Shown piece after piece: positions 9,596 through 17,292 of a DNA stretch of 64,000 nucleotides. Location: NCBI GenBank assembly GCA_034433375.1, contig DAOUAQ010000116.1:1-64000 (forward strand), written 5' to 3'. Origin of the DNA: DSWT01 sp034433375. GTDB taxonomy: Bacteria; Chloroflexota; Anaerolineae; B4-G1; SLSP01. The position numbers and the translations under genes were made by a program. Position 1 is the first letter of the stretch, and the number at the start of each line of letters is the position of its first letter. The notes beneath the pieces are model-generated. The model saw nothing but the letters and a program-made list of their open reading frames with translations. It was not told the DNA's origin and ran no database searches.

Positions 9596-11635
9596 ATGAA
9601 GGATGACGAACACATAGTTTCTGCCCGCCGCACACCGCGACCGGCTCTGGGGATCGTGACCCATCAGGTCGTTGGCGCGACTGCGTGGTGGCTCGACGCG
9701 GCGGAAGTGGCGCGCGCTCAGGACGTTGATTTGTTCATCTTCAACGCCAGCAACGTCGGTGATCGTAACGACCCTCTGGACGACGACCCTGCTGCGCTTC
9801 ATCACCTGGTCGGCACAGAACGTCTGGACAGCCTGGTGCTGGTTCAGTGGTGGCCCACCCGCGAGATCTTTGAGGGGTTCTACAACCGGAATTATCGCCC
9901 GCTGCCAGTTGTGAACCTGCACCGGCACTACGCAGGCTATCCTGGCGTTTCGGTGGATAACCGCGAGGGTATGGCGACCGCCATTCGACACTTGATTGAG
10001 GTGCATGGTTACCGCCGCCTGGCTTACATCGGCGGATTGCCGGACAACCCTTCCGCCATCGAGCGCTATCAAGCTTATGTCGCCGTGCTGGAGGCGCATG
10101 GCATCCCGCTGGACCTCAATCTCGTCCTACCCGGCGACTTTTCTCCACCGGCCGGGACTCATGCTGTTCAAGTATTGATGGACGAGCGGGGCCTGCGTCC
10201 CGGGGTTGATTTTGAGGCTATTGTGGCTTCTTGCGACAACATGGCGTTAGCCGCGATGGCGGAGCTTCAGCGCCGCGCCATTCGCGTACCTCTGGACGTG
10301 GCCGTTGTGGGCTTCGATGACCTCGATGAAAGCCAGCACGCGATGCCGTCGTTGACCACTGTGCGGATGCCCAATGAGGCGATGGGCCGGGTCGCCGCTG
10401 AAATGGCGCTGGCAGTCATGCGCGGCGAACCGGTCGCCGACGCCAGGGTTCCCGGAGAATTGGTGGTGCGCCAATCGTGTGGCTGTTTCGTGTCTCCGTT
10501 GGCCGACGCTGGCCCTTATGGACCGCCGCCTGCCGCAGCCGGTGGACCGCCATCCGCAGCCGGTGGGCCGCCATCTGCTCCACCGCAGCCGCTTGCGCCC
10601 GCGGAGCAACGCGCCACAGCGATTGCCCAATTAACGCGAGCTATCGGCCCAGCAGCGCAATTCCTTCCCACCGACTGGGCCGCACAGTTACTCGATGCTT
10701 TTAACGCCGACATCGAACCGCCGCTTGAGCCGTCGAAAGTCTCACAAGGACGCTTGTTGCCCGTCTTGCACGCCATGCTGCGCGAATTCCACCTTCACGG
10801 CTACGATATGGTCGCGTTGGGCCGGGCGCTGCTCAGCGCCGTGCGCAACTGTATGCGTCCCACGGTGACCGACATTCCGCGGATGCGCCGCGCCGAAAGT
10901 CAATGGCAGCAGGCTATGACCTTCGTTGCCGACGTCGGGCACCAGGCCCGCGCCTCCCAGATTTATCGCCAGAGCGACCAGATTGACCAGGTGCGTATCA
11001 TTGGTGAACGACTTATCACCACCTTTAACCTGGAACGACTGCTCGACCTCATCGCGCGCGAATTGCCGCGGTTAGACATACCGGCTTGCTACGTCGTTCT
11101 GTACGAGGGCCCCGCGCGTGAAGAAGTCCGGCTGGCGCTGGCGTACAACGAACAGGGCCGCAATCCCCAGGGGGTTGAGGGATTGCGTTACCGCGCGCGC
11201 AAACTGCTGCCGGATGGACTATTGCCGCTTGACCGTCCAGCGGCGCTGGTGGTCACGGCGCTATATTTCCAGGATGTGGCCCTGGGTTTCGCGCTGTTTG
11301 AAGTCGGAGCGATGCAGGGCGAAGTGTACGAAACGTTAGCCCGGCAGATCAGCAGCGCGTTGATGGGATCGCTGTTGGTGCAGCAACAGGAGCAGGCGCA
11401 GCAGGATGCAGATGCCGCCCGTCAGCGCGCGCAAGCGGCGTTGAGCGACTTGCTGACCACGCGCTCCATCACCGACCGGGTGCGCCAGGCGGCCGACGCC
11501 GAAGCCATCCTGCGCGTGACGTTGGAATCGTTGAGCCAGGCGCTCGGCGCGACGCTGGCGGTGGCGCGCCTGGGAACGCGCGAACAACTGCTGGAAGTCG
11601 GCGCTGAGGCGCGCGAGCAAGGCGTGCCGGATTGA
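9596..11635 (+). CDS. Cytoplasmic LacI-type ligand-binding sensor without HTH, plus GAF-like domain
   Basis: ATG 9596 follows GGAGAT and is preferred to an in-frame TTG at 9578. The 679-residue product has no signal peptide or TM. Residues about 20-290 are a LacI-type periplasmic-binding fold: VDNREGMATAIRHLIEVHGY, VAVVGFDDLDESQ and PSLTTVRMPNEAMG are hallmarks. The N-terminal helix-turn-helix of LacI repressors is absent, so this is a ligand sensor and not a repressor. It ends in the RQSCGC motif (C295, C297). A Gly-Pro-Ala linker (about 309-330), a helical segment, a divergent GAF about 455-610 (PACYVVLYEG; ISSALMGSLL) and the truncated GAF 620-670 follow. It is the shortest of the four LacI-type sensors and lacks the standard GAF and mini-GAF. 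The ligand is presumably a sugar or other small metabolite (inference). Confidence 0.9.
   Translation: MKDDEHIVSARRTPRPALGIVTHQVVGATAWWLDAAEVARAQDVDLFIFNASNVGDRNDPLDDDPAALHHLVGTERLDSLVLVQWWPTREIFEGFYNRNYRPLPVVNLHRHYAGYPGVSVDNREGMATAIRHLIEVHGYRRLAYIGGLPDNPSAIERYQAYVAVLEAHGIPLDLNLVLPGDFSPPAGTHAVQVLMDERGLRPGVDFEAIVASCDNMALAAMAELQRRAIRVPLDVAVVGFDDLDESQHAMPSLTTVRMPNEAMGRVAAEMALAVMRGEPVADARVPGELVVRQSCGCFVSPLADAGPYGPPPAAAGGPPSAAGGPPSAPPQPLAPAEQRATAIAQLTRAIGPAAQFLPTDWAAQLLDAFNADIEPPLEPSKVSQGRLLPVLHAMLREFHLHGYDMVALGRALLSAVRNCMRPTVTDIPRMRRAESQWQQAMTFVADVGHQARASQIYRQSDQIDQVRIIGERLITTFNLERLLDLIARELPRLDIPACYVVLYEGPAREEVRLALAYNEQGRNPQGVEGLRYRARKLLPDGLLPLDRPAALVVTALYFQDVALGFALFEVGAMQGEVYETLARQISSALMGSLLVQQQEQAQQDADAARQRAQAALSDLLTTRSITDRVRQAADAEAILRVTLESLSQALGATLAVARLGTREQLLEVGAEAREQGVPD
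10520..10585 (+). repeat. Short in-frame tandem repeat encoding a Gly-Pro-Pro-Ser-Ala-Ala linker
   Basis: Three near-identical units of 21-24 bases (GGACCGCC... ending GCAGCCGGT) encode GPPPAAAG, GPPSAAG and GPPSAPP, residues 309-330 of the LacI-type sensor starting at 9596. The segment is a flexible spacer between the ligand-binding fold and the helical region and is absent from the three paralogues. Replication slippage is the likely origin. Confidence 0.8.
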
Positions 11636-11648
11636 ACTAGGAGCAACT

Positions 11649-14600
11649 ATGGTTCTTCAGACAAGAACACACGAAATATCTGCAGACATCATGCGTGACA
11701 CGCGCCGCAACGCGACCACGCGCCCCACTATCGGGTTGTTGATCGGAGAAACTGTCTCGTGGTGGGGACAGTCCTTGTTACAAGGTGTGACGGATGCAGC
11801 CGAAACCTTCGATGCCAATCTGTTCTGTTACGTGATTAGCTCGTTGAAGGAGGAAGGTGTCGAAGGAAGAGACGCTATCTATGCATTGCCGGATATGGGT
11901 ATACTGGATGGCGTTATTGTTTCTGGCAACATCGCCTATACGGTGAAACCCGAAACATTCAGCGCCTATGTTGCTGATCTGCGGGCTACTCTCCCCCTGG
12001 TCGGCATCGTGATGGCGCATGAAGGTATCCCCACTGTCCTGGTAGACGGCTACAGCGGCATGTATGCTAACATCAAGCACTTAATCGAAGTACATGGATG
12101 TCGCCGCCTGGCTTTTGTTCGCGGTCCGGTGGGCAACATTGATGCCGATGAACGTTATCGCGCCTATACCACGTTGCTGGAAGAATATGGCATCCCGTTT
12201 AACCCCGATCTGGTTGAAGTCGGCACTTTCGCTGCTGGCCGGTCGTCAATGGAAGCGTTGTGGCCTCGAATTTTGGCTACGCCGCGCGAAGAGAGCGACA
12301 CAACTCCCTGGGCCGTCATCTTTGCAAACGACGGTATGGCGATAGAAGCGATTGAGTTGCTACGCGAGTACGGTATGCGCGTCCCCGAAGATGTGATCGT
12401 GGTTGGCTTTGACGATTCAGATGCTGCACCGAACCTGGAAGTGCCCTTGACGACCGTGCGGCAGCCGATTCAGGCTATGGGGCGGCAAGCCATGCAGACA
12501 GTATTGCAACTTTTGCATGGTGAACATGTGGACGAGAGAGCGATGGTGCCGGCCGAGTTAGTTGTGCGCCGGTCGTGTGGTTGTCTGCCGGAAGCCCTGG
12601 TGCAGATCCCGGTAGAGGTGAGGAGCGAAATCGCAGATAAGCCCATGCCGCCTTTCGCGGGTATCCCTACGCCGATATGGGAGGCTTTTCTGGACGGTGT
12701 ACAGGGATCGTCGGTAGAGAATTTCCTCTACTTTCTCGATCAGGCTTTGCGCGAGGCGCGTTACACAGGGTATAGCCTCGGACACTGGCAGCAGCATCTG
12801 ACGGAGATGCGGCGTCATACCCTGACCTATCTAGGTGATTCTGACGCGCGCCATCGCGCTGAGGACATGCTTCAGCAAGCGCGTTTGCTGGTAGGCGACG
12901 CGGAGCGGCGTCAGGAAGCGTACCGGCGGCAACTCTTCGAACAGCAGGAAACGCTTCTGGCGCAGATTGACAATACATTGAGCGCCACCTTGCACTTGCA
13001 GGAATTGGCGGCGGCCTTGAATGGCCTGTTCCCGCGTATTGGGATTGAGTGTTGTTTCGTGTCGTTGTATGACGATGAAAATCCTCTGGCGAAATATGCG
13101 CGCCTGCTTTTTGAATATGACGCCCACCGCATCGGCTATACTCCTGAAGTTGAATTGTATCTCGATGGGCCTTTGTTTTTGCCCCATGTACTGGTCCCTA
13201 GAAAAATCTTGTTCGAAGAACGCCGGCGCACCGTCATCATCATGCCGCTTGTCTTGCAGGAACACCCACTTGGCTTCGTGGTTATGTGGGGTGGTCAGCG
13301 ATGGCGACTGTATGCGCGCCTGACGCAGCGTTTGAGCGACGTAATCTTCCGGGCGCTACTCGCCCGCGAGCAAGAGCGCGTGCAACACGAAGCGCAAGAA
13401 GCGGAGCGGCGGGCGGAGGAATCGCTGCGCGACGCATTAGTGGCGCAGCGACGGTACGTCCACGGCGCGTGGGAGGAGCGCGCCGAGCCTGTCGCGGGCT
13501 ATATCTATTCTCCTGACACGCGCGGCGTGACCGACGGCGCCTGGCTGCCGGAGATGACGGAGGCTGTGCAGCGCGGCGAGGTCGTTGTCGCGCAAAACGG
13601 CGGCGGTGAGCAGACCCTCGCCGTTCCGGTAACACTGTACGGTGAAGAAGTGATCGGCGTTTTGGGGTTCAAGGCGGAGGAAGGCGTCGCGTGGACCGCG
13701 GATCACCTCACCCTGGCCCGCACCATTGCCACGGAAATGGCCTTAGCCCTGGAAACACAGCGGTTGTTATCCGATGTGCAGCGGCGCGCTTCCCGGCTTC
13801 TCGCGGCGGCGGAAATCTCGCGGGTGACGACGTCCATCCTCACCCTGGATGAGTTGCTGCCGCAGGCCGTGAACTTGATCCGCGAGCGGTTTGACCTGTA
13901 TTACGCCGGCATCTTTTTGGTTGATGAGGGCCAGCGCTGGGCCATCCTGCGCGCCGGAACCGGCGAGGCCGGGCGCGTTATGTTGGAGCGGAACCACCGC
14001 CTCGAAGTCGGCGGCGCTTCGATGATCGGCGCGTGCGTCGCCCAGGGCGAGGCGCGCATCACGTTTGATACGCAGCGCGAGACCGTTCACCGGCGCAACC
14101 CACTGCTGCCTGAAACGCGCTCGGAATTGGCGCTGCCGCTGTTCAGCCGGGGCCGCGTGATCGGCGCAATGACCATTCAGGATACGCGACCGGGCGCTTT
14201 CACCCAGGAAGACATCACGACACTGCAAACCATGGCCGATCAACTTGCCAATGCCATCGAAAACGCGCGGTTGCTGCGCCGTATGGAGCAGAATATGCAC
14301 GAACTGGAGGTGGCGTCTGGTCGTCTGACCCGCGAATCGTGGCAGAACTTCCTGGCGAATTATCGCCACACTTTTGGCTACCGCTATCGCCTGCTCGACG
14401 TTGAGCCGGCAGCCGACCTGTCACCCGAAGCGCAGGCAGCCCTCGAGCAGCAAGCGTCCGTTGTGACGACTGTGGCGGCAGAGACCGAGGAAGGCCGCGC
14501 GCAAGGCGCGTTGAGCGTCCCCATCCGCGTGCGCAACGAAGTGCTCGGCGTGCTGAACTTGCGCTTTGAGGATGCTGCTGTGTCTCCCGAAGCGATTAGT

Positions 14601-14855
14601 ATGGTGGAACAGATATCCGCCCGTTTGGGTGCAGCTTTGGAGAGCGCCCGTCTGCTTGAGGAATCGCGGCGCGCCGCTGCCCGTGGGCAGGCGACCGCCA
14701 GGGTAGCCGGCAGTCTGCGCGAAAGGCTGGAGATTGATGCGGTGTTGAAGAACGCTGCGCGCGAATTACGGGCGGCGTTGGATCTGTCGCGTGTTTCAGT
14801 GCGGTTAGTACCTCGTGCTGTGACGGAAGATTCCCAGGAGATAAACGCAGGATGA
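11649..14855 (+). CDS. LacI-type ligand-binding sensor with GAF-like, two mini-GAF and one GAF domain
   Basis: The 1,068-residue cytoplasmic protein starts at ATG 11649 behind AGGAGC. Order: LacI-type fold 25-305 without HTH (VDGYSGMYANIKHLIEVHGC, VIVVGFDDSDAA), RRSCGC motif with C310/C312, helical segment 330-440, divergent GAF 440-590 (IECCFVSLYDD), first mini-GAF about 595-705 (conserved Trp in YVHGAWEERAE), canonical GAF 715-880 (YYAGIFLVDEGQRWAILRA; NPLLPETRSELALPL), second mini-GAF 885-1000 (RESWQNFLANYRH) and truncated GAF 1005-1055. Two mini-GAFs in one chain suggest internal duplication or recombination between paralogues. It lies 13 bases after another LacI-type gene, so the two may share regulation and perhaps form mixed assemblies (inference). 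No output domain. Confidence 0.9.
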   Translation: MVLQTRTHEISADIMRDTRRNATTRPTIGLLIGETVSWWGQSLLQGVTDAAETFDANLFCYVISSLKEEGVEGRDAIYALPDMGILDGVIVSGNIAYTVKPETFSAYVADLRATLPLVGIVMAHEGIPTVLVDGYSGMYANIKHLIEVHGCRRLAFVRGPVGNIDADERYRAYTTLLEEYGIPFNPDLVEVGTFAAGRSSMEALWPRILATPREESDTTPWAVIFANDGMAIEAIELLREYGMRVPEDVIVVGFDDSDAAPNLEVPLTTVRQPIQAMGRQAMQTVLQLLHGEHVDERAMVPAELVVRRSCGCLPEALVQIPVEVRSEIADKPMPPFAGIPTPIWEAFLDGVQGSSVENFLYFLDQALREARYTGYSLGHWQQHLTEMRRHTLTYLGDSDARHRAEDMLQQARLLVGDAERRQEAYRRQLFEQQETLLAQIDNTLSATLHLQELAAALNGLFPRIGIECCFVSLYDDENPLAKYARLLFEYDAHRIGYTPEVELYLDGPLFLPHVLVPRKILFEERRRTVIIMPLVLQEHPLGFVVMWGGQRWRLYARLTQRLSDVIFRALLAREQERVQHEAQEAERRAEESLRDALVAQRRYVHGAWEERAEPVAGYIYSPDTRGVTDGAWLPEMTEAVQRGEVVVAQNGGGEQTLAVPVTLYGEEVIGVLGFKAEEGVAWTADHLTLARTIATEMALALETQRLLSDVQRRASRLLAAAEISRVTTSILTLDELLPQAVNLIRERFDLYYAGIFLVDEGQRWAILRAGTGEAGRVMLERNHRLEVGGASMIGACVAQGEARITFDTQRETVHRRNPLLPETRSELALPLFSRGRVIGAMTIQDTRPGAFTQEDITTLQTMADQLANAIENARLLRRMEQNMHELEVASGRLTRESWQNFLANYRHTFGYRYRLLDVEPAADLSPEAQAALEQQASVVTTVAAETEEGRAQGALSVPIRVRNEVLGVLNLRFEDAAVSPEAISMVEQISARLGAALESARLLEESRRAAARGQATARVAGSLRERLEIDAVLKNAARELRAALDLSRVSVRLVPRAVTEDSQEINAG

Positions 14856-14880
14856 GGGGACAGCAGCACAGCCACATCTG

Positions 14881-14915
14881 GCTGATAGCTGACCGCTGAC
14901 GGCTAATCGCTGAAG
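14881..14915 (+). repeat. Five tandem heptamers (GCTGANN) in a 71-base gap between genes
   Basis: The units read GCTGATA, GCTGACC, GCTGACG, GCTAATC and GCTGAAG, with the fourth carrying one change. The run fills about half of the 71-base gap between 14855 and 14927, and its last unit flows into the Shine-Dalgarno AAGGA of the next gene. Function unknown; it could be a protein or RNA binding site or a slippage product. Confidence 0.6.
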
Positions 14916-14926
14916 GAAATGAAACG

Positions 14927-17278
14927 ATGATACTAAAGTTTGGAAACTGGCCTATCTTCTACAAGATCATGTTTACCATCATGATCATCGTGCTGTTAGC
15001 CCTGACCATCACAACTGTCGCCCATGTCACCATATTGCGCGTGCGTATGCGTGACCAGATCGGTGCGCAGTTTGCGTCTATGGCCGATACTTACATGACA
15101 TCCGTGGTGGACACACTCGCGGAACAAATCATGCTTTTACGGAGCATTGCCCTTGACAGCGCGATTGAGGACGTGCTTACAGCGGCTAATTCGCGGTATA
15201 GCGGTGACGCCGTTACCACCGAGCGAATGTTACTCGATACCGACCGCAAGTGGGTTGCTGCGCCCGATGACAGCGCCTTAGTGCAAGCTATCATTGATCC
15301 CACGCAGAATATACTGACGGCGCGGATCCTCGCTCACATCGAGACGTTAGCGACCTACGGTGAAACCTTCATCACTGATCGCTATGGCGGGCTGGTCGCC
15401 GCGACGCGGCGGACCTCTGACTACCATCAGGCGGATGAGGACTGGTGGCAGGCTGTGCTGGCCGGTGGAAGAGGCGCGTTTTACGTCGGCCAACCGGCTT
15501 ATGATGAAAGCACTGGGTACGTCGCGGTCAACCTGGCAGTGCCAATCTATGATTCAAAAAATCACGAGGTCATCGGTGTGTTACGTTCTACCCTGAACAT
15601 GGAGTTCATCTACCAGGGCTTGACGCAACTGGGTGGCACCGCCATGACGCTCGTCAACGAAAGGCGCGTCATTCTCGCCGATTCGAACCCGCAGCGTGTA
15701 GGACAAAGCGTGCCTCTTTCTTGGCCGGTGTACACAGGCAGCGTCGGCGCGACGTGGTTTGAGGCTAAGGATGTTAACAACCGTTCGATGTTGATTGGGC
15801 GCGCTGCAACCGCCGACGTCGCTGGCAGTGGAGAGCTGGCTGCAGCTATTCGCTCCCTGACGTGGTCGCTGTTCATTTACCAGCCGCAAGCCGAAGCCTT
15901 CGCTCCCATAACTCGCGCTGCCTGGCTCAGTGTGGGGATCGCCATCATTCTTGTTTTCCTGGCGGCCATAGCTGCCTATCTTATGTCCCGACTGCTGCTC
16001 AACCCGATTGCGCAGATGCGCGCTGTGCTACGGAAATGGGTGGCCGGCGATCACACTCAGCGGGCCTGGGTGTACTGGCCAGACGAAACCGGCGAATTGG
16101 CCGAATCGTTGAACACAATCGCCGACAGGACTCAGGAATTGGAGCAGTCCGCCGCCCGCCGTGTGGCAGAACGTGAACGTGAGCAGAAGCGACGCGCCCG
16201 TGACCTGAATGTGACGACGGTGGTAGGCGATGCCATCTCTGCGACCTCGAGTTTGCTGGAACTGCATCAGAAAGTCGTTGATCTCATCCGCGAACGATTT
16301 GAGCTATACTACGCGGGTCTGTTTCTCCTTGACGATGCCGGCGAATGGGCGGCGCTGCACGCTGCGACTGGCGATCCTGGCAAGCTCCGGTTAGCGCAAG
16401 AATATCGCGTGAAGGTGGGGATGGGATTGGTAGGCCGTTGTATCGTTGATAGAAGCGCCCGAGTTGTCCGTGAAGATGATGCGGATAGCAGTCTGTTGGG
16501 CAAGTCGGAACTGCCTTATAGCCGCTCTGCTATCACTTTGCCGCTTCGTTCGCGCGGACAGATTCTCGGCGTCATCGAAGCGCACAGCTATCAACTCGAT
16601 ACTTTTGATGCGGAGAGTGTCATTGTTTTACAGACAATTGCCGACCAGGTATCGGTAGCCGTTGATGGTTTACGCCTGTACGCCGAACGCCAGGAAGCAA
16701 TGGAGAGTCTACAGCGCACCTACGGCGAAGCCACCCGCGCCGCGTGGACTGCGCTATTGTTGGGCCGCGCCGCCGGAGCAGAAGGGTATCAGGTGGAGAC
16801 CAAAGGTATGACCGCGTTGCCGCCCGCGCCGCCGGCTGCGTGGCGCGCCGATGCCAGGGCGGCCTGGTCACAAGGGCGCGCCGTCGTAGATATGGAGGAG
16901 ACCGGTGCAGCAGTTTTGGCGTTGCCGATTCGCTTGCGCGCGGAGGTCATCGGTGTGGTTGATGTGAGCAAGCGCAAAGATGCCGGTGATTGGACGCCGG
17001 ATGAGGTTTCCCAGCTAGAAGAACTCGTCGAGCAGTTGGGGTTGACCCTGGAGAGTTCCCGGTTCTACCAGGAATCGCAACACGCCGCCGCGCGCGAACA
17101 ACTCTTGCGTGAAATCTCGGAGCGCATTCGGGTTGCTGTTGACGTGGATTCGGTGATGCGCATTGCCGCCAAGGAAGTCGGGGACGTGCTGCAACGTCCT
17201 GTCTTCGTCTATATCGCGGATGAATCCGAAGGTTCAATGCCTCCGGATCAGGTGCTGGGACCGGAAGCATGGTTATGA
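14927..17278 (+). CDS. Cache - HAMP - GAF membrane sensor without output domain
   Basis: The 783-residue product has TM1 about 10-35, a large extracellular dCache-like domain 36-320 (DYHQADEDWWQAVLAGG, VNLAVPIYDSKNHEVIGVLR), TM2 about 325-350, a HAMP 351-405 (PDETGELAESLNTI), a basic signalling helix, a GAF 425-590 (YYAGLFLLDDAGEWAALHAA), a mini-GAF 595-720 (ATRAAWTALLLG) and the truncated GAF 725-770. The GAF pocket is unusual: where paralogues have NP-L-LP-TRSE it has KSELPYSRSAITLPL. The start ATG 14927 is 10 bases after AAGG. The two Trp in EDWWQ sit where dCache receptors place ligand-contacting aromatics, but the ligand cannot be named. Confidence 0.88.
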   Translation: MILKFGNWPIFYKIMFTIMIIVLLALTITTVAHVTILRVRMRDQIGAQFASMADTYMTSVVDTLAEQIMLLRSIALDSAIEDVLTAANSRYSGDAVTTERMLLDTDRKWVAAPDDSALVQAIIDPTQNILTARILAHIETLATYGETFITDRYGGLVAATRRTSDYHQADEDWWQAVLAGGRGAFYVGQPAYDESTGYVAVNLAVPIYDSKNHEVIGVLRSTLNMEFIYQGLTQLGGTAMTLVNERRVILADSNPQRVGQSVPLSWPVYTGSVGATWFEAKDVNNRSMLIGRAATADVAGSGELAAAIRSLTWSLFIYQPQAEAFAPITRAAWLSVGIAIILVFLAAIAAYLMSRLLLNPIAQMRAVLRKWVAGDHTQRAWVYWPDETGELAESLNTIADRTQELEQSAARRVAEREREQKRRARDLNVTTVVGDAISATSSLLELHQKVVDLIRERFELYYAGLFLLDDAGEWAALHAATGDPGKLRLAQEYRVKVGMGLVGRCIVDRSARVVREDDADSSLLGKSELPYSRSAITLPLRSRGQILGVIEAHSYQLDTFDAESVIVLQTIADQVSVAVDGLRLYAERQEAMESLQRTYGEATRAAWTALLLGRAAGAEGYQVETKGMTALPPAPPAAWRADARAAWSQGRAVVDMEETGAAVLALPIRLRAEVIGVVDVSKRKDAGDWTPDEVSQLEELVEQLGLTLESSRFYQESQHAAAREQLLREISERIRVAVDVDSVMRIAAKEVGDVLQRPVFVYIADESEGSMPPDQVLGPEAWL

Positions 17279-17292
17279 AGGAAGATACAACG

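Noticed and set aside
9596..12600. LacI-family transcriptional repressors
   Set aside because: The N-terminal helix-turn-helix of about 50 residues is missing in all four genes; the ligand-binding core starts within 30 residues of the start.
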